Part shown: in pieces, positions 1-7,658 of the stretch
Position numbering within the stretch: the stretch's first letter is position 1
Layout of the letters: each line of letters opens with the position of its first letter
The notes under the pieces: generated by a model
What the model was told of the DNA's origin: nothing
The model's database searches: none
What the model saw: the letters and a program-made list of their open reading frames with translations, nothing else
Source of the DNA: an uncultured Eubacteriales bacterium
GTDB taxonomy: Bacteria; Bacillota; Clostridia; Oscillospirales; Butyricicoccaceae
DNA length: 18,065 nucleotides
NCBI GenBank assembly: GCA_949740695.1
Contig: CATJIY010000122.1
Span: 1 to 18,065, forward strand
Direction of reading: 5' to 3'
Made by a program: the position numbers and the translations under genes

Positions 1-884
1 GACTTGCGGCCCAGGTTCCGCACCTTCATCATGTCCTCCTCGGTGGTGTTCACCAGGTCTGCCACAGTGTTGATGCCGGCACGTTTTAGACAGTTAAAGG
101 AACGGACGGAGAGATCCAGCTCTTCGATGGTCATCTCCAAAACAGTGCTTTGGGTATCGGGGCTGCGCTCCACCACGGTGGCTTTGGAACCAATCTCGTC
201 GGAAAGATCCACAAACAGGCTGAGATGATCTGTCAAAATTTTTGCCGCTAGACTAATGGCGTCTCGGGCCATAATTGTCTTGTCGGTATAGACCTCCAGC
301 GTCAGCTTGTCATAGTTGGTCATGTTGCCCACGCGGGTGTTTTCCACCACATAATTCACTTTATAAATCGGCGTATAAATGGAATCCACCGGAATCAGCC
401 CAATGATGGACTGGCTGGGCTTATTTTTTTCCGCAGGAACATAGCCGCGACCGTGGTTAAAAGTCAGCTCCATATTGAACTTGGCGTCCTCCATCAAAGT
501 TACCAGATGGAGCTCCGGATTTAGGATCTCGATTTCGCTATCACAGCGGATATCGCCGGCAGTGACTTCACCGGCGCCCATCGCCTCAATAGTCACAGTC
601 TTTTCCCCGGGGCAATGCAGTTTGGCGATAATGCCCTTTACATTTAAGACGATTTCTGTGACGTCCTCTTTCACGCCGGGAATGGTAGAAAACTCGTGCT
701 GCACTCCGTCGATTTTGATGGAGATAGCGGCGGTTCCGGGCAGAGAGGACAGCAAAATGCGGCGCAGGGAGTTACCGAGGGTAGTGCCATAGCCGATTTC
801 CAACGGCTCTACAACAAACTTGCCGTAGGAACCATCGTCCAGGGCTTCGACACATTCTATACTGGGCTTTTCAATTGCAATCAT
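1..884 (-). CDS. rpoA: RNA polymerase subunit alpha (3'-truncated by window edge)
   Basis: This is the alpha subunit of RNA polymerase, which dimerises to seed core assembly and contacts promoter UP elements and activators through its C-terminal domain. The 294 codons visible start at an ATG (884) preceded by AGGAGGGTAACGA. The N-terminal domain (about residues 1-230) carries the family's dimerisation-region motif TLGNSLRRILLSSLPG (about 35-50). The C-terminal helix-hairpin-helix domain is present from about residue 250, with the DNA-contacting stretch LSVRSFNCLKRAGI. The frame is open throughout and ends in VRNLGRKS at the window edge. Firmicute alpha is usually about 314 residues, so roughly 20 are missing. 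It lies 65 nt downstream of rpsD, the normal alpha-operon position, and rplQ would be expected next. The start and identity are secure; only the 3' end is unseen. Confidence 0.97.
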   Translation of the reverse strand, partial: MIAIEKPSIECVEALDDGSYGKFVVEPLEIGYGTTLGNSLRRILLSSLPGTAAISIKIDGVQHEFSTIPGVKEDVTEIVLNVKGIIAKLHCPGEKTVTIEAMGAGEVTAGDIRCDSEIEILNPELHLVTLMEDAKFNMELTFNHGRGYVPAEKNKPSQSIIGLIPVDSIYTPIYKVNYVVENTRVGNMTNYDKLTLEVYTDKTIMARDAISLAAKILTDHLSLFVDLSDEIGSKATVVERSPDTQSTVLEMTIEELDLSVRSFNCLKRAGINTVADLVNTTEEDMMKVRNLGRK

Positions 885-949
885 TCGTTACCCTCCTATG
901 TTAAAGTCGCTGCTTAAGCTAACAGGAACCAGATACTGCAAAGGCGGAA

Positions 950-1576
950 TTACTTGGAGTACAACTCAACGATGAGATGCTCTTCCACCTGCAAATCGAT
1001 CTCGCTGCGCTCAGGCAGATTGACGACGGTAGCCTGAGCCTTGTTCTTGTCGACACTCAGCCAGTTAAGCGCAGGGCGGGAAGCATTTGCCTCTAGCACG
1101 CCTTTGATCTTATCGCTGCTCATGCTCTTTTCCACGATGGCGACCACGTCGCCGGGCTTTACCAGATAAGAGGGGATGTTTACTGGCTTTCCGTTTACAG
1201 TAAAATGTCCATGATTCACCAATTGACGGGCCTCGGGACGGCTCATTGCAAAGCCAGCGCGATAAGCCACGTTGTCCAGCCGGGATTCTAAGACCTTCAA
1301 CAGATTTTCACCGGTCATGCCAGGCATCTTGGTGGCCAGCTCAAAATAATGATAAAACTGGTTTTCCAGCAGGCCATAATAACGTTTGGCTTTCTGCTTT
1401 TCCCGCAGCTGCGTGCCATATTCGCTCATCTTTTTGCGCCCCTGGCCATGCTGGCCGGGAGCATAGCTGCGGCGGGCGATTGCGCACTTATCGGTATAAC
1501 ATCTGTCACCCTTTAAAAAGAGCTTGTCACCCTCCCGGCGGCAGATGCGGCATACTGCGTCTCTATATCTTGCCAT
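950..1576 (-). CDS. rpsD: 30S ribosomal protein S4 (zinc-binding form)
   Basis: S4 is a primary 16S rRNA-binding protein that nucleates 30S assembly and takes part in decoding fidelity. The 208-residue product has the family's usual length. The N-terminal segment carries C9-x2-C12 and C26-x4-C31, the four-cysteine zinc site of the C+ form of S4. The S4 RNA-binding fold follows, with MSRPEARQLVNHGHFTVNGK around residues 110-130. It ends in the usual hydrophobic tail (EHLIVELYSK). It sits between rpsK and rpoA. In several bacteria S4 represses its own operon, but no specific S4 target is evident in the short upstream spacer here. Confidence 0.98.
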   Translation of the reverse strand: MARYRDAVCRICRREGDKLFLKGDRCYTDKCAIARRSYAPGQHGQGRKKMSEYGTQLREKQKAKRYYGLLENQFYHYFELATKMPGMTGENLLKVLESRLDNVAYRAGFAMSRPEARQLVNHGHFTVNGKPVNIPSYLVKPGDVVAIVEKSMSSDKIKGVLEANASRPALNWLSVDKNKAQATVVNLPERSEIDLQVEEHLIVELYSK

Positions 1577-1593
1577 GTTTCCCTTACCTCCTC

Positions 1594-2004
1594 TTAGACT
1601 CTTCTTCTCTTGGGCGGACGGCAGCCATTGTGGGGGATGGGGGTCACGTCCTTAATACTGACCACTTCCAAACCGGCAGCCTGAAGCGCACGAATGGCGG
1701 CCTCGCGCCCGGCGCCTGGTCCGCGGACGTATACCTCGACCGTCTTAAGGCCATGTTCCATAGCGGTCTTGGAAGCAGTCTCGGCGGCCGACTGAGCGGC
1801 ATAGGGAGTGGATTTTCTGCTTCCACGGAAACCCAGTCCACCAGAAGAAGCCCAAGCAATGGCGTTGCCCTTCAGGTCGGTAATGGTAACGATGGTATTA
1901 TTGAAGGAAGAGCGGATATGGACCTGGCCCTTTTCAATATTTTTACGCTCGCGGCGTTTGGTGCGGACAGCGCCCTTCTTGGCGCCTGCTTGTGCTTTTG
2001 CCAT
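1594..2004 (-). CDS. rpsK: 30S ribosomal protein S11
   Basis: S11 forms part of the 30S platform, next to the mRNA exit region and the E site. The 136-residue product is slightly longer than the common 129 because of an Ala/Lys-rich N-terminus. It carries the signature VHIRSSFNNTIVTITD (about 28-43), the GFRGSRKSTPYAAQ segment and the universally conserved basic tail PHNGCRPPKRRRV. It follows rpsM by 15 nt and precedes rpsD by 17 nt, the standard alpha-operon order. Confidence 0.98.
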   Translation of the reverse strand: MAKAQAGAKKGAVRTKRRERKNIEKGQVHIRSSFNNTIVTITDLKGNAIAWASSGGLGFRGSRKSTPYAAQSAAETASKTAMEHGLKTVEVYVRGPGAGREAAIRALQAAGLEVVSIKDVTPIPHNGCRPPKRRRV

Positions 2005-2019
2005 AACGATCTTCCCTCC

Positions 2020-2388
2020 TTACTTCTTCTTGTTGGCGATGGTCTTTTTGGGACCTTTACGGGTTCTGGCGTTGGTCTTGGACCGCTGGCCCCGAACGGG
2101 CAAGCCCTTTCGATGGCGCAATCCCCGATAGGAGCCGATTTCCACCAAACGCTTGATATTCAGCGCCACATCCCGGCGCAGGTCGCCTTCCACCACATAT
2201 TCATGCTCGATGGCTTCCCGCAGCTTGGCGGCTTCATCTTCGGTCAAATCCTTAACTCGAGTATCAGGATTGACGCCAGTTTTTTTCAGGATATCGTTGC
2301 TGAGTTTGCGGCCGATTCCATAAATATAGGTCAGGCCGATTTCCACACGCTTCTCGCGGGGAAGGTCAACACCGGCAATACGAGCCAT
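2020..2388 (-). CDS. rpsM: 30S ribosomal protein S13
   Basis: S13 sits in the head of the 30S subunit, contacts the 50S through intersubunit bridges and touches the P-site tRNA with its C-terminal tail. The 122-residue length is typical. It begins MARIAGVDLPREKRVEIGLTY, has the helix-two-turns-helix region with YGIGRKLSNDIL, and the highly conserved YRGLRHRKGLPVRGQRSKTNARTRKGPKK segment (about 92-120) that binds rRNA and tRNA. It is the first gene of the classical alpha block, 22 nt after rpmJ. Confidence 0.98.
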   Translation of the reverse strand: MARIAGVDLPREKRVEIGLTYIYGIGRKLSNDILKKTGVNPDTRVKDLTEDEAAKLREAIEHEYVVEGDLRRDVALNIKRLVEIGSYRGLRHRKGLPVRGQRSKTNARTRKGPKKTIANKKK

Positions 2389-2410
2389 TTATTTTACCTC
2401 CTGTGTTCTG

Positions 2411-2524
2411 TTAGCCCTGCTTCTGCTTGTGCTTCGGATTTTCGCAGATGACCATAACGCGGCCTTTTCTACGGATGATCTTGCACTTTTCGCAGATGGG
2501 TTTTACGGACGGTTTTACTTTCAT
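2411..2524 (-). CDS. rpmJ: 50S ribosomal protein L36 (zinc-ribbon form)
   Basis: This short gene encodes a 37-residue protein reading MKVKPSVKPICEKCKIIRRK and ending NPKHKQKQG. L36 is a small 50S protein that binds near the peptidyl transferase region of 23S rRNA. The zinc ribbon C11-x2-C14...C27-x4-H32 is complete, so this is the zinc-containing paralogue. The start ATG at 2524 follows TTAAGGAGGAACTTTTCC, a strong ribosome binding site. It lies between infA and rpsM as in most Firmicutes, but is separated from infA by an unusually long 105-nt spacer that holds a perfect hairpin. Confidence 0.97.
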   Translation of the reverse strand: MKVKPSVKPICEKCKIIRRKGRVMVICENPKHKQKQG

Positions 2525-2558
2525 GGAAAAGTTCCTCCTTAACGTTCTGCTTGTAGCG

Positions 2559-2578
2559 TGCGCCGCAAAAGCGGCGCA
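2559..2578 (-). repeat. Perfect 8-bp hairpin in the infA-rpmJ spacer
   Basis: The arms TGCGCCGC (2559-2566) and GCGGCGCA (2571-2578) flank a 4-nt loop, giving a GC-rich stem in the transcript. On the transcribed minus strand the loop is UUUU. The sequence after it (ACGCUACAAGCAG) has no U-run, so it does not look like an intrinsic terminator. A stabilising or processing hairpin, or a small dispersed repeat, is more likely. A similar hairpin is found at 13160-13176. Confidence 0.7.
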
Positions 2579-2629
2579 GATGTTTGGATCGAGTTTTTAC
2601 AAGCCATAACCGGCTGCAACCTTAGATCC

Positions 2630-2848
2630 TTACTTGGAGCGCCAGGTGATCCTGCCTTTTTCCAGATCATAGGGGGACATTTGAACAGTTACCTTATCCC
2701 CTGGCAGGATTTTAATAAAATTCATACGAAGTTTTCCAGAAATATGAGCGTTGATCTTGTGTCCGCCCATGATTTCTACCTTAAACATCGCATTCGGCAG
2801 CGCCTCTATAACGGTACCCTCCACCTCGATCATGTCTTCTTTCGCCAT
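2630..2848 (-). CDS. infA: Translation initiation factor IF-1
   Basis: IF-1 binds the A site of the 30S subunit during initiation and supports IF-2 and IF-3. The 72-residue product is a single OB-fold: MAKEDMIEVEGTVIEALPNA at the start, then GGHKINAHISGKLRMNFIKILPGD and a SPYDLEKGRITWRSK end, matching the family nearly end to end. The start at 2848 follows a GAGGAGGCAACTGT ribosome binding site. It begins 17 nt after map. Many Clostridia have a small KOW-domain RNA-binding protein between map and infA; there is no room for one here. Confidence 0.98.
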   Translation of the reverse strand: MAKEDMIEVEGTVIEALPNAMFKVEIMGGHKINAHISGKLRMNFIKILPGDKVTVQMSPYDLEKGRITWRSK

Positions 2849-2865
2849 ACAGTTGCCTCCTCGGT

Positions 2866-3639
2866 TTATGCATGCCTGCCGTCTTTGCCGACAGTCAGGA
2901 TGATCGGCTCGTCCTTAGTAATCAAAACGGTGTTTTCATAATGAGCGGAAAGACTTCCATCCGCCGTTTTTACCGTCCACCCATCAGACAAGCATTTGAC
3001 TTCAAAAGTGCCCACATTTACCATCGGCTCGATGGCGATAGTCATGCCCGCCGCCAACCGGGGGCCGTGGCCTGCTCTGCCGGGAGCCAAGAAGTTGGGA
3101 ACCTCCGGATCCTCATGCAGGGCACTTCCGACGCCGTGTCCCACATAATCCCGCACCTGATAAAAGCCGTTTCTTACAGTATACGCCTCTACCGCGCGCG
3201 AAATATCGGAAATTCGGTAGCCCTCGCGGGCATACTTGATGCCTTCATAGAAGCTCTGCCGGGTCACCTGAATCAATTTTTGCGTATTTTCTGAAATCAC
3301 GCCAGCGGCATAGGTCGCCGCGCAATCGCCGTGATAGCCCATGTAAACCGCGCCTACGTCGATTTTGACAATATCGCCCTCTTTAATCTTTCGTTTTCCA
3401 GGGATGCCGTGAATCACCTCATCATTCACAGAACAACAGATTGACCCAGGGAATCCACCATAGCCCAAAAACGACGGCTTCGCACCGAATCCAGTAATCA
3501 CCCGATAAGCAGCTTGATCCAGCTCCTTTGTAGTGATCCCCGGTTGTATCAGCTCGCCGCAGGCCCGTCGGGCTAGTTCAGCGATGGCGCCGGCCTCCTG
3601 CATGCGCCGGATTTCTTGCGGGGATTTAATTTTAATCAT
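2866..3639 (-). CDS. map: Methionine aminopeptidase, type I
   Basis: This enzyme removes the N-terminal methionine from nascent proteins after deformylation when the second residue is small. The 257-residue pita-bread fold matches the usual 248-260 length. The five metal ligands expected for the family can be placed: D94 (KIDVG), D105 (HGDCAA), H168 (VGHGVG), E204 (IEPM) and E235 (HYENT). The substrate-contacting histidine H77 is also present (VIHGIPG). It starts with an ATG that overlaps the adk stop codon by 4 nt (ATGA), so translation is probably coupled to adk. There is no N-terminal zinc-finger extension, so it is the plain bacterial type Ia form. Confidence 0.98.
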   Translation of the reverse strand: MIKIKSPQEIRRMQEAGAIAELARRACGELIQPGITTKELDQAAYRVITGFGAKPSFLGYGGFPGSICCSVNDEVIHGIPGKRKIKEGDIVKIDVGAVYMGYHGDCAATYAAGVISENTQKLIQVTRQSFYEGIKYAREGYRISDISRAVEAYTVRNGFYQVRDYVGHGVGSALHEDPEVPNFLAPGRAGHGPRLAAGMTIAIEPMVNVGTFEVKCLSDGWTVKTADGSLSAHYENTVLITKDEPIILTVGKDGRHA

Positions 3640-4271
3640 AACGGCAGCTCCAAGGCTTTAAAAATCCGGCGACGAATTTCTTCCACCGGCCCTACCCCTT
3701 CCACCGAACGCAGTTTCCCTAAATCAGCGTAATACTGCTTGACCGGTTCGGTCTGCTGGTGATAAACCTTTAACCGCTGGAGGACCACCTGCGGGTCATC
3801 GTCATGACGGACGCCCAGTTTTTCTCCGCATTTGTCGCATATTCCCGGCACTTTGGGCGGATTGTCTTCCACATGGTAAGTGGCGTGACACTGAGGACAG
3901 GTGCGCCGTCCGGCCATGCGCCGAACAATGGTTTCATCAGACACTTCGATAGACAGCGCTGCGTCCACATGGCAAAAATCCTCCAGCGCTTGCGCCTGGG
4001 CCACTGTTCGAGGAAATCCATCCAAAACAGCGCCCTGCGCACAGTCGTTGCTTTGCAGTCTTTCCTGCACTAGATCAATCATCAAATCATCAGGTACCAG
4101 TTGTCCTTTGTCCACATATTGCTTTGCTTGGATTCCCAAGGCGTTTCCCTGAGCGATGGCCTCGCGCAAAAGGTTTCCCGTGGAAATCACGGGAACCTTC
4201 AGCGCGGCTTTGATGAAAGCTGCTTGCGTGCCTTTTCCTGCACCAGGGGCACCCAGTAAAATCAGTTTCAT
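3636..4271 (-). CDS. adk: Adenylate kinase (zinc-LID, long form)
   Basis: This cytosolic enzyme catalyses ATP + AMP to 2 ADP. The 211-residue protein has the P-loop GAPGAGKGT (7-15), the AMP-binding region with STGNLLRE (30-37), DGFPRT (84-89) and a long LID domain beginning GRRTCPQC. The LID carries C125-x2-C128 and C145-x2-C148, the structural zinc site typical of Gram-positive enzymes. R156 and the nearby DDDP motif are conserved LID residues. It begins 19 nt after secY, the usual place in Firmicutes, and overlaps map by 4 nt. Confidence 0.98.
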   Translation of the reverse strand: MKLILLGAPGAGKGTQAAFIKAALKVPVISTGNLLREAIAQGNALGIQAKQYVDKGQLVPDDLMIDLVQERLQSNDCAQGAVLDGFPRTVAQAQALEDFCHVDAALSIEVSDETIVRRMAGRRTCPQCHATYHVEDNPPKVPGICDKCGEKLGVRHDDDPQVVLQRLKVYHQQTEPVKQYYADLGKLRSVEGVGPVEEIRRRIFKALELPL

Positions 4272-4290
4272 AAAATGGCCGTATCCTTTC

Positions 4291-5559
4291 TTACTCCAAG
4301 AAGCCCTTGTAGTGGCGCATCATCATTTCACCCTCAATGGCCCGGACAGTCTCCAACGAGACGCTGACCATAATCAGAGTCGTGGTACCGCCAATGGATA
4401 GGCCGCCCAAGCTGGGTACGTTAGACAAAAGCTGGGGTAAACCAGCGATGATGGCAAGGAAGATCGCGCCCATCATGGTAATCTTGCTCAGCACTTTGGC
4501 AATAAAATCAGAAGTGGGCTTACCCGGCCGGAACCCGGGAATAAAGCCTCCGTTCTTCTTCATGTTATTAGCCACCTCAATGGGATTGAACTGGATGGTG
4601 GCGTAAAAATAAGCAAACGCAAAGATCAGCAAGACGTAAACAATGATAAAAGCCGCCGAGCCTTGGGCAAACCATTCATTGACAAACTTCCACCAGAAGG
4701 TTCCTTCAGCGGGATTGGTAAAGCCCACAATCGTTGCAGGAACACCGCAGATAGTAGAAGCAAAAATTACAGGCATAACGCCGGACATATTCACCTTCAT
4801 GGGCAAGTGGGTGGACTGGCCGCCGTACTGTTTCCGCCCTACCACACGCTTGGCATATTGCACCGGAATGCGGCGCTCAGCTTCTGTGATATAAACGATA
4901 AAGGCAATAATGCCCAGACAAAGCAGAACTGTGACAATCATGGCCCACCAAGGCATGTTGATGACAGACACCAATGCCTTAAATCCCTGAGAGACAATAC
5001 CAACCAACAAAATTACAGAAATACCGTTACCCACGCCCTTTTCGGTGATTCGGTCTCCTAACCACACAATAAACATGGATCCGGCCACCATGGCGGTGAT
5101 AATTACGATAGCGCTCCAGGTATCGCTGCGGGTAAGCACACCCATGGACTTCAGACTGATATAATAGCCCAAAGACATAACAATGGCAATTGCCAAAGTA
5201 GTAAACCGGGTGATGCGCTGAATCTTTTTCTTACCCTCTTCGCCGCCTTCTTTTGCCAGCCGTTCTAGCGCAGGAATCGCCACCTGAAGCAACTGAATAA
5301 TGATGGAGCTGTTAATATAAGGGTAGATACTCAGCGCGAAAATGGATGCGGTAGCAAAGCCGCCGCCGGACAGCACGTTAAAATAACCCAGCAGGTTGCC
5401 GCCAGTCATGGCGGAAAACTGGCTGGCCAGGCTAGCAGTATCCACAAAAGGAACATAAATAGAGTAGCCCAGACGATAGATGACAATGGCGAACAGGACA
5501 AAAGTCAGTTTTTTGCGCAGTTCAGGGATCTTCCACGCGTTTTTGACAGTCTCTATCAC
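4291..5559 (-). CDS. secY: Preprotein translocase subunit SecY
   Basis: SecY is the pore subunit of the Sec channel in the cytoplasmic membrane and works with SecE, SecG and SecA. The 422 residues contain ten hydrophobic segments. Recognisable landmarks are the plug region after LLGYFNVLSGGGFA (57-70), GDRITEKGVGNGIS (168-181), AERRIPVQYAKR (227-238), the cytosolic SecA/ribosome-binding loop PGFRPGKPT (341-349) and the C-terminal LETVRAIEGEMMMRHYKGF. The start is GTG at 5559, chosen because GGAGGTGATC lies 9 nt upstream and the protein begins exactly where family members do (TVKNAWKIPELRKKL). It is the last gene of the spc block, directly after rplO. Confidence 0.98.
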   Translation of the reverse strand: MIETVKNAWKIPELRKKLTFVLFAIVIYRLGYSIYVPFVDTASLASQFSAMTGGNLLGYFNVLSGGGFATASIFALSIYPYINSSIIIQLLQVAIPALERLAKEGGEEGKKKIQRITRFTTLAIAIVMSLGYYISLKSMGVLTRSDTWSAIVIITAMVAGSMFIVWLGDRITEKGVGNGISVILLVGIVSQGFKALVSVINMPWWAMIVTVLLCLGIIAFIVYITEAERRIPVQYAKRVVGRKQYGGQSTHLPMKVNMSGVMPVIFASTICGVPATIVGFTNPAEGTFWWKFVNEWFAQGSAAFIIVYVLLIFAFAYFYATIQFNPIEVANNMKKNGGFIPGFRPGKPTSDFIAKVLSKITMMGAIFLAIIAGLPQLLSNVPSLGGLSIGGTTTLIMVSVSLETVRAIEGEMMMRHYKGFLE

Positions 5560-5560
5560 C

Positions 5561-6001
5561 TTAGATCACCTCCGCCTTTCCTCCTGCTGCTTCGATCTTT
5601 TCCTTGGCTGAGGCGGAAATGCCAGCGGCTTTTACATTCAATTTTTTGGATAGCTCGCCATTACCCAAGATGCGGATGCCGTCATATTTTTTGGCCACCA
5701 GACCTGCGGCGACCAGCGTTTCCAAAGAAACCTCAGCCCCGTTGTCCAGACTGTTCAACTGGGCCACATTGATTTCGGCATAGTTCTTGGCAAAAATGTT
5801 GTGGAAACCGCGCTTAGGCAAACGGCGGGTCAAAGGCATCTGACCGCCTTCAAACCCGGGACGAACGCCGCCGCCGCTGCGGGCCCACTGGCCCTTATGA
5901 CCGCGGCCGGCGGTTTTGCCGTTGCCGGTGCCAATCCCGCGACCCTTGCGCTTTCCAATGGTAGTGCTACCGGGAACAGGCTGTAATTCATGCAGTTTCA
6001 T
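5561..6001 (-). CDS. rplO: 50S ribosomal protein L15
   Basis: L15 is a late-assembling 50S protein with an extended basic N-terminal arm buried in 23S rRNA. The start is set at the ATG at 6001 (MKLHELQPVPGS), giving 146 residues, the normal length. An in-frame TTG three codons upstream is embedded in the Shine-Dalgarno and is rejected. The glycine/arginine-rich arm GKRKGRGIGTGNGKTAGRGHKG and the GFEGGQMPLTRRLPKRGF motif are characteristic. The C-terminal globular domain ends in GGKAEVI. The gene follows rpmD closely, and its tail contains the secY ribosome binding site. Confidence 0.97.
   Translation of the reverse strand: MKLHELQPVPGSTTIGKRKGRGIGTGNGKTAGRGHKGQWARSGGGVRPGFEGGQMPLTRRLPKRGFHNIFAKNYAEINVAQLNSLDNGAEVSLETLVAAGLVAKKYDGIRILGNGELSKKLNVKAAGISASAKEKIEAAGGKAEVI
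5564..5573 (-). promoter_or_regulatory. secY ribosome binding site inside rplO
   Basis: GGAGGTGATC is a near-perfect complement to the 16S 3' end. It is formed by the last codons of rplO, so ribosomes finishing L15 pass directly over it. Its spacing of 9 nt from GGAGG to the GTG at 5559 decides the secY start and suggests translational coupling. Confidence 0.85.
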
Positions 6002-6010
6002 ATCCGGCAA

Positions 6011-6017
6011 CCTCCTT
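6011..6017 (-). promoter_or_regulatory. rplO ribosome binding site
   Basis: AAGGAGG lies 9 nt before the ATG at 6001 and overlaps the rpmD stop codon. Because the sequence continues as GGAGGTTG, the in-frame TTG at 6010 falls within the ribosome binding site. This supports the downstream ATG as the true start. Confidence 0.85.
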
Positions 6018-6198
6018 AGTTCTGTTCTTCAACCCGGATCAGATAGCTGATCTGATTGATTTTTCCCCGAGTCATCTCATTGTCCGGCTGGACAGTGACG
6101 TCCCCGATCTTAGTCAGACCCAGAGAATTCGCGGTGGCGATATGCTTTTTAAAGCGGCCGTTCAGGCTTTTCGCCAAAGTGATTTTATAGGTTTTCAT
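6016..6198 (-). CDS. rpmD: 50S ribosomal protein L30
   Basis: L30 is a small 50S protein of 60 residues, here beginning MKTYKITLAKSLNGRFKKHI and containing LGLTKIGDVTVQPDNEMTRGKINQISYLI, the typical L30 ferredoxin-like fold. The ATG at 6198 follows AAGGAGGTCGCACC. It lies between rpsE (12 nt upstream) and rplO in the standard spc order. Confidence 0.97.
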   Translation of the reverse strand: MKTYKITLAKSLNGRFKKHIATANSLGLTKIGDVTVQPDNEMTRGKINQISYLIRVEEQN

Positions 6199-6210
6199 GG
6201 TGCGACCTCC

Positions 6211-6708
6211 TTACAGCTCGCTAACGTCCTTGCCGCGAACCACAGCGACTTGCTGGGCGTCGCGCAGGGACTTCAACCCCTCCATAGTGGCCGAAACCAC
6301 GTTCTGGGGGTTGTTGGAACGCAAGCACTTCGTCCGGATATCCCGGATACCGGCCATCTCCACCACAGCGCGGACGCTGCCGCCGGCAATCACGCCAGTA
6401 CCAGGAGCGGCAGGCTTAAGCAGTACCCGTCCCGCACCGAACTTGCCGGTCACCTCGTGAGGAATAGTCGTGCCGGAAAGAGAAATCTTCACCAGATTCT
6501 TTTTGGCATCTTCGATGCCTTTGCGGATGGCGTCGGGGACTTCAGAGGACTTGCCCAGGCCGAACCCAACGATACCGTTGCCATTGCCAACCACCACCAG
6601 AGCGGAGAACTTCATGACGCGGCCGCCCTTGACGGTCTTACTGACACGGTTCAGAGCGACAACCTTTTCACTCAGTTCCAGGGTGCTGGCGTCGATCAAT
6701 TTAGCCAT
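6211..6708 (-). CDS. rpsE: 30S ribosomal protein S5
   Basis: S5 lies at the mRNA entry side of the 30S subunit and contributes to fidelity and mRNA unwinding; changes in its N-terminal loop are known to affect spectinomycin response. The 165 residues carry the N-terminal double-stranded RNA-binding-like domain with VNRVSKTVKGGRVMKFSALV-type signature (here ALNRVSKTVKGGRVMKFSAL), the loop GNGNGIVGFGLGK and the C-terminal domain with LLKPAAPGTGVIAGGSVRAV. The ATG at 6708 follows GGGAGGACAATAGACT. Its spc-operon position after rplR is canonical. Confidence 0.98.
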   Translation of the reverse strand: MAKLIDASTLELSEKVVALNRVSKTVKGGRVMKFSALVVVGNGNGIVGFGLGKSSEVPDAIRKGIEDAKKNLVKISLSGTTIPHEVTGKFGAGRVLLKPAAPGTGVIAGGSVRAVVEMAGIRDIRTKCLRSNNPQNVVSATMEGLKSLRDAQQVAVVRGKDVSEL

Positions 6709-6724
6709 AGTCTATTGTCCTCCC

Positions 6725-7084
6725 TTAAAACTTCAGTCCGCCTTCGCGGGCGGCTTCTGCCAAAGCCTGCACGCGGCCATGATACACATAACCGCCGCGG
6801 TCAAAGACCACTTCCTCAATACCCTTTGCTTTGGCTCTCTCAGCAATCATCAAGCCTACCTTCTTAGCGGCTTCCTTGTTTCCGCCATAGATGGAAAAGT
6901 CCTTCTCATTGCTGGCGGCGGCGGCCAAAGTGACCCCGTTTACGTCGTCAATCACCTGCGCATAGATATGCTTTGCGCTGCGGAACACATCCAACCGGGG
7001 GCGTTGGGGCGTGCCAGAAATCTGGGCGCGCACTCTCTTATGCCGTTTCAGACGCTGAGCGTTGGAATCAAATTTTTTAACCAT
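6725..7084 (-). CDS. rplR: 50S ribosomal protein L18
   Basis: L18 binds 5S rRNA and, with L5, attaches it to the 50S central protuberance. The 119-residue length is standard. It carries RLKRHKRVRAQISGTPQRPR near the N-terminus, then RLDVFRSAKHIYAQVIDDV and the C-terminal FDRGGYVYHGRVQALAEAAREGGL that is diagnostic of the family. The ATG at 7084 follows AAGGAGGTGCGCATTT. Confidence 0.98.
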   Translation of the reverse strand: MVKKFDSNAQRLKRHKRVRAQISGTPQRPRLDVFRSAKHIYAQVIDDVNGVTLAAAASNEKDFSIYGGNKEAAKKVGLMIAERAKAKGIEEVVFDRGGYVYHGRVQALAEAAREGGLKF

Positions 7085-7098
7085 AAATGCGCACCTCC

Positions 7099-7644
7099 TT
7101 ATTTCTTCTTGCTGCCGGTCTTGCCTTCCTTACGGCGGACGACTTCACCAGCATAACGGATACCCTTGCCCTTATAAGGCTCGGGGGGACGTTTTTCGCG
7201 AATCTCGGCGGCAAATTGACCAACGGTCTGCTTGTCAATGCCTTGAACCACAATCTTGTTGGGAGAGGGAACCTCAATGGTAATGCCCTCTTTTTCCGGC
7301 ATAATCACCTGATGAGAATAACCAATGTTCATCACCAAGTTTTTGCCGTCTTTCGCTACACGATAGCCAACGCCGTTGACCTCCAGCTCCTTCTGATAAC
7401 CCTGCGTTACGCCTACGATCATATTGTTCAGCAGCGTGCGGGTCAAACCATGGAGAGATTTGTGCAGTTTGTCCTCGCTGGGACGTTTCACATGGATGAC
7501 GTTCCCATCCATCTCAAAAATCATATCGGGGTGCAACTGCTGGGTTGCCTCCCCTTTTGGCCCTTTTACGGTCACCTTGTTGGCGTCAAATTTGACTTCC
7601 ACGCCGGCGGGGACGGTAATGGGCATTCTACCAATACGAGACAT
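7099..7644 (-). CDS. rplF: 50S ribosomal protein L6
   Basis: L6 lies near the factor-binding region of the 50S subunit beside the sarcin-ricin loop. The 181 residues form the two repeated domains of the family. It begins MSRIGRMPITVPAGVEV and ends with the C-terminal signature PPEPYKGKGIRYAGEVVRRKEGKTGSKK. The ATG at 7644 follows AAGGAGGTAAAACCCA. It is 14 nt from both rpsH and rplR. Confidence 0.98.
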   Translation of the reverse strand: MSRIGRMPITVPAGVEVKFDANKVTVKGPKGEATQQLHPDMIFEMDGNVIHVKRPSEDKLHKSLHGLTRTLLNNMIVGVTQGYQKELEVNGVGYRVAKDGKNLVMNIGYSHQVIMPEKEGITIEVPSPNKIVVQGIDKQTVGQFAAEIREKRPPEPYKGKGIRYAGEVVRRKEGKTGSKKK

Positions 7645-7658
7645 TGGGTTTTACCTCC

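Noticed and set aside
1246..2451. A 401-codon open frame on the plus strand over rpsD, rpsK, rpsM and rpmJ
   Set aside because: It is antisense to four secure genes, with no domain similarity and no promoter or ribosome binding site.
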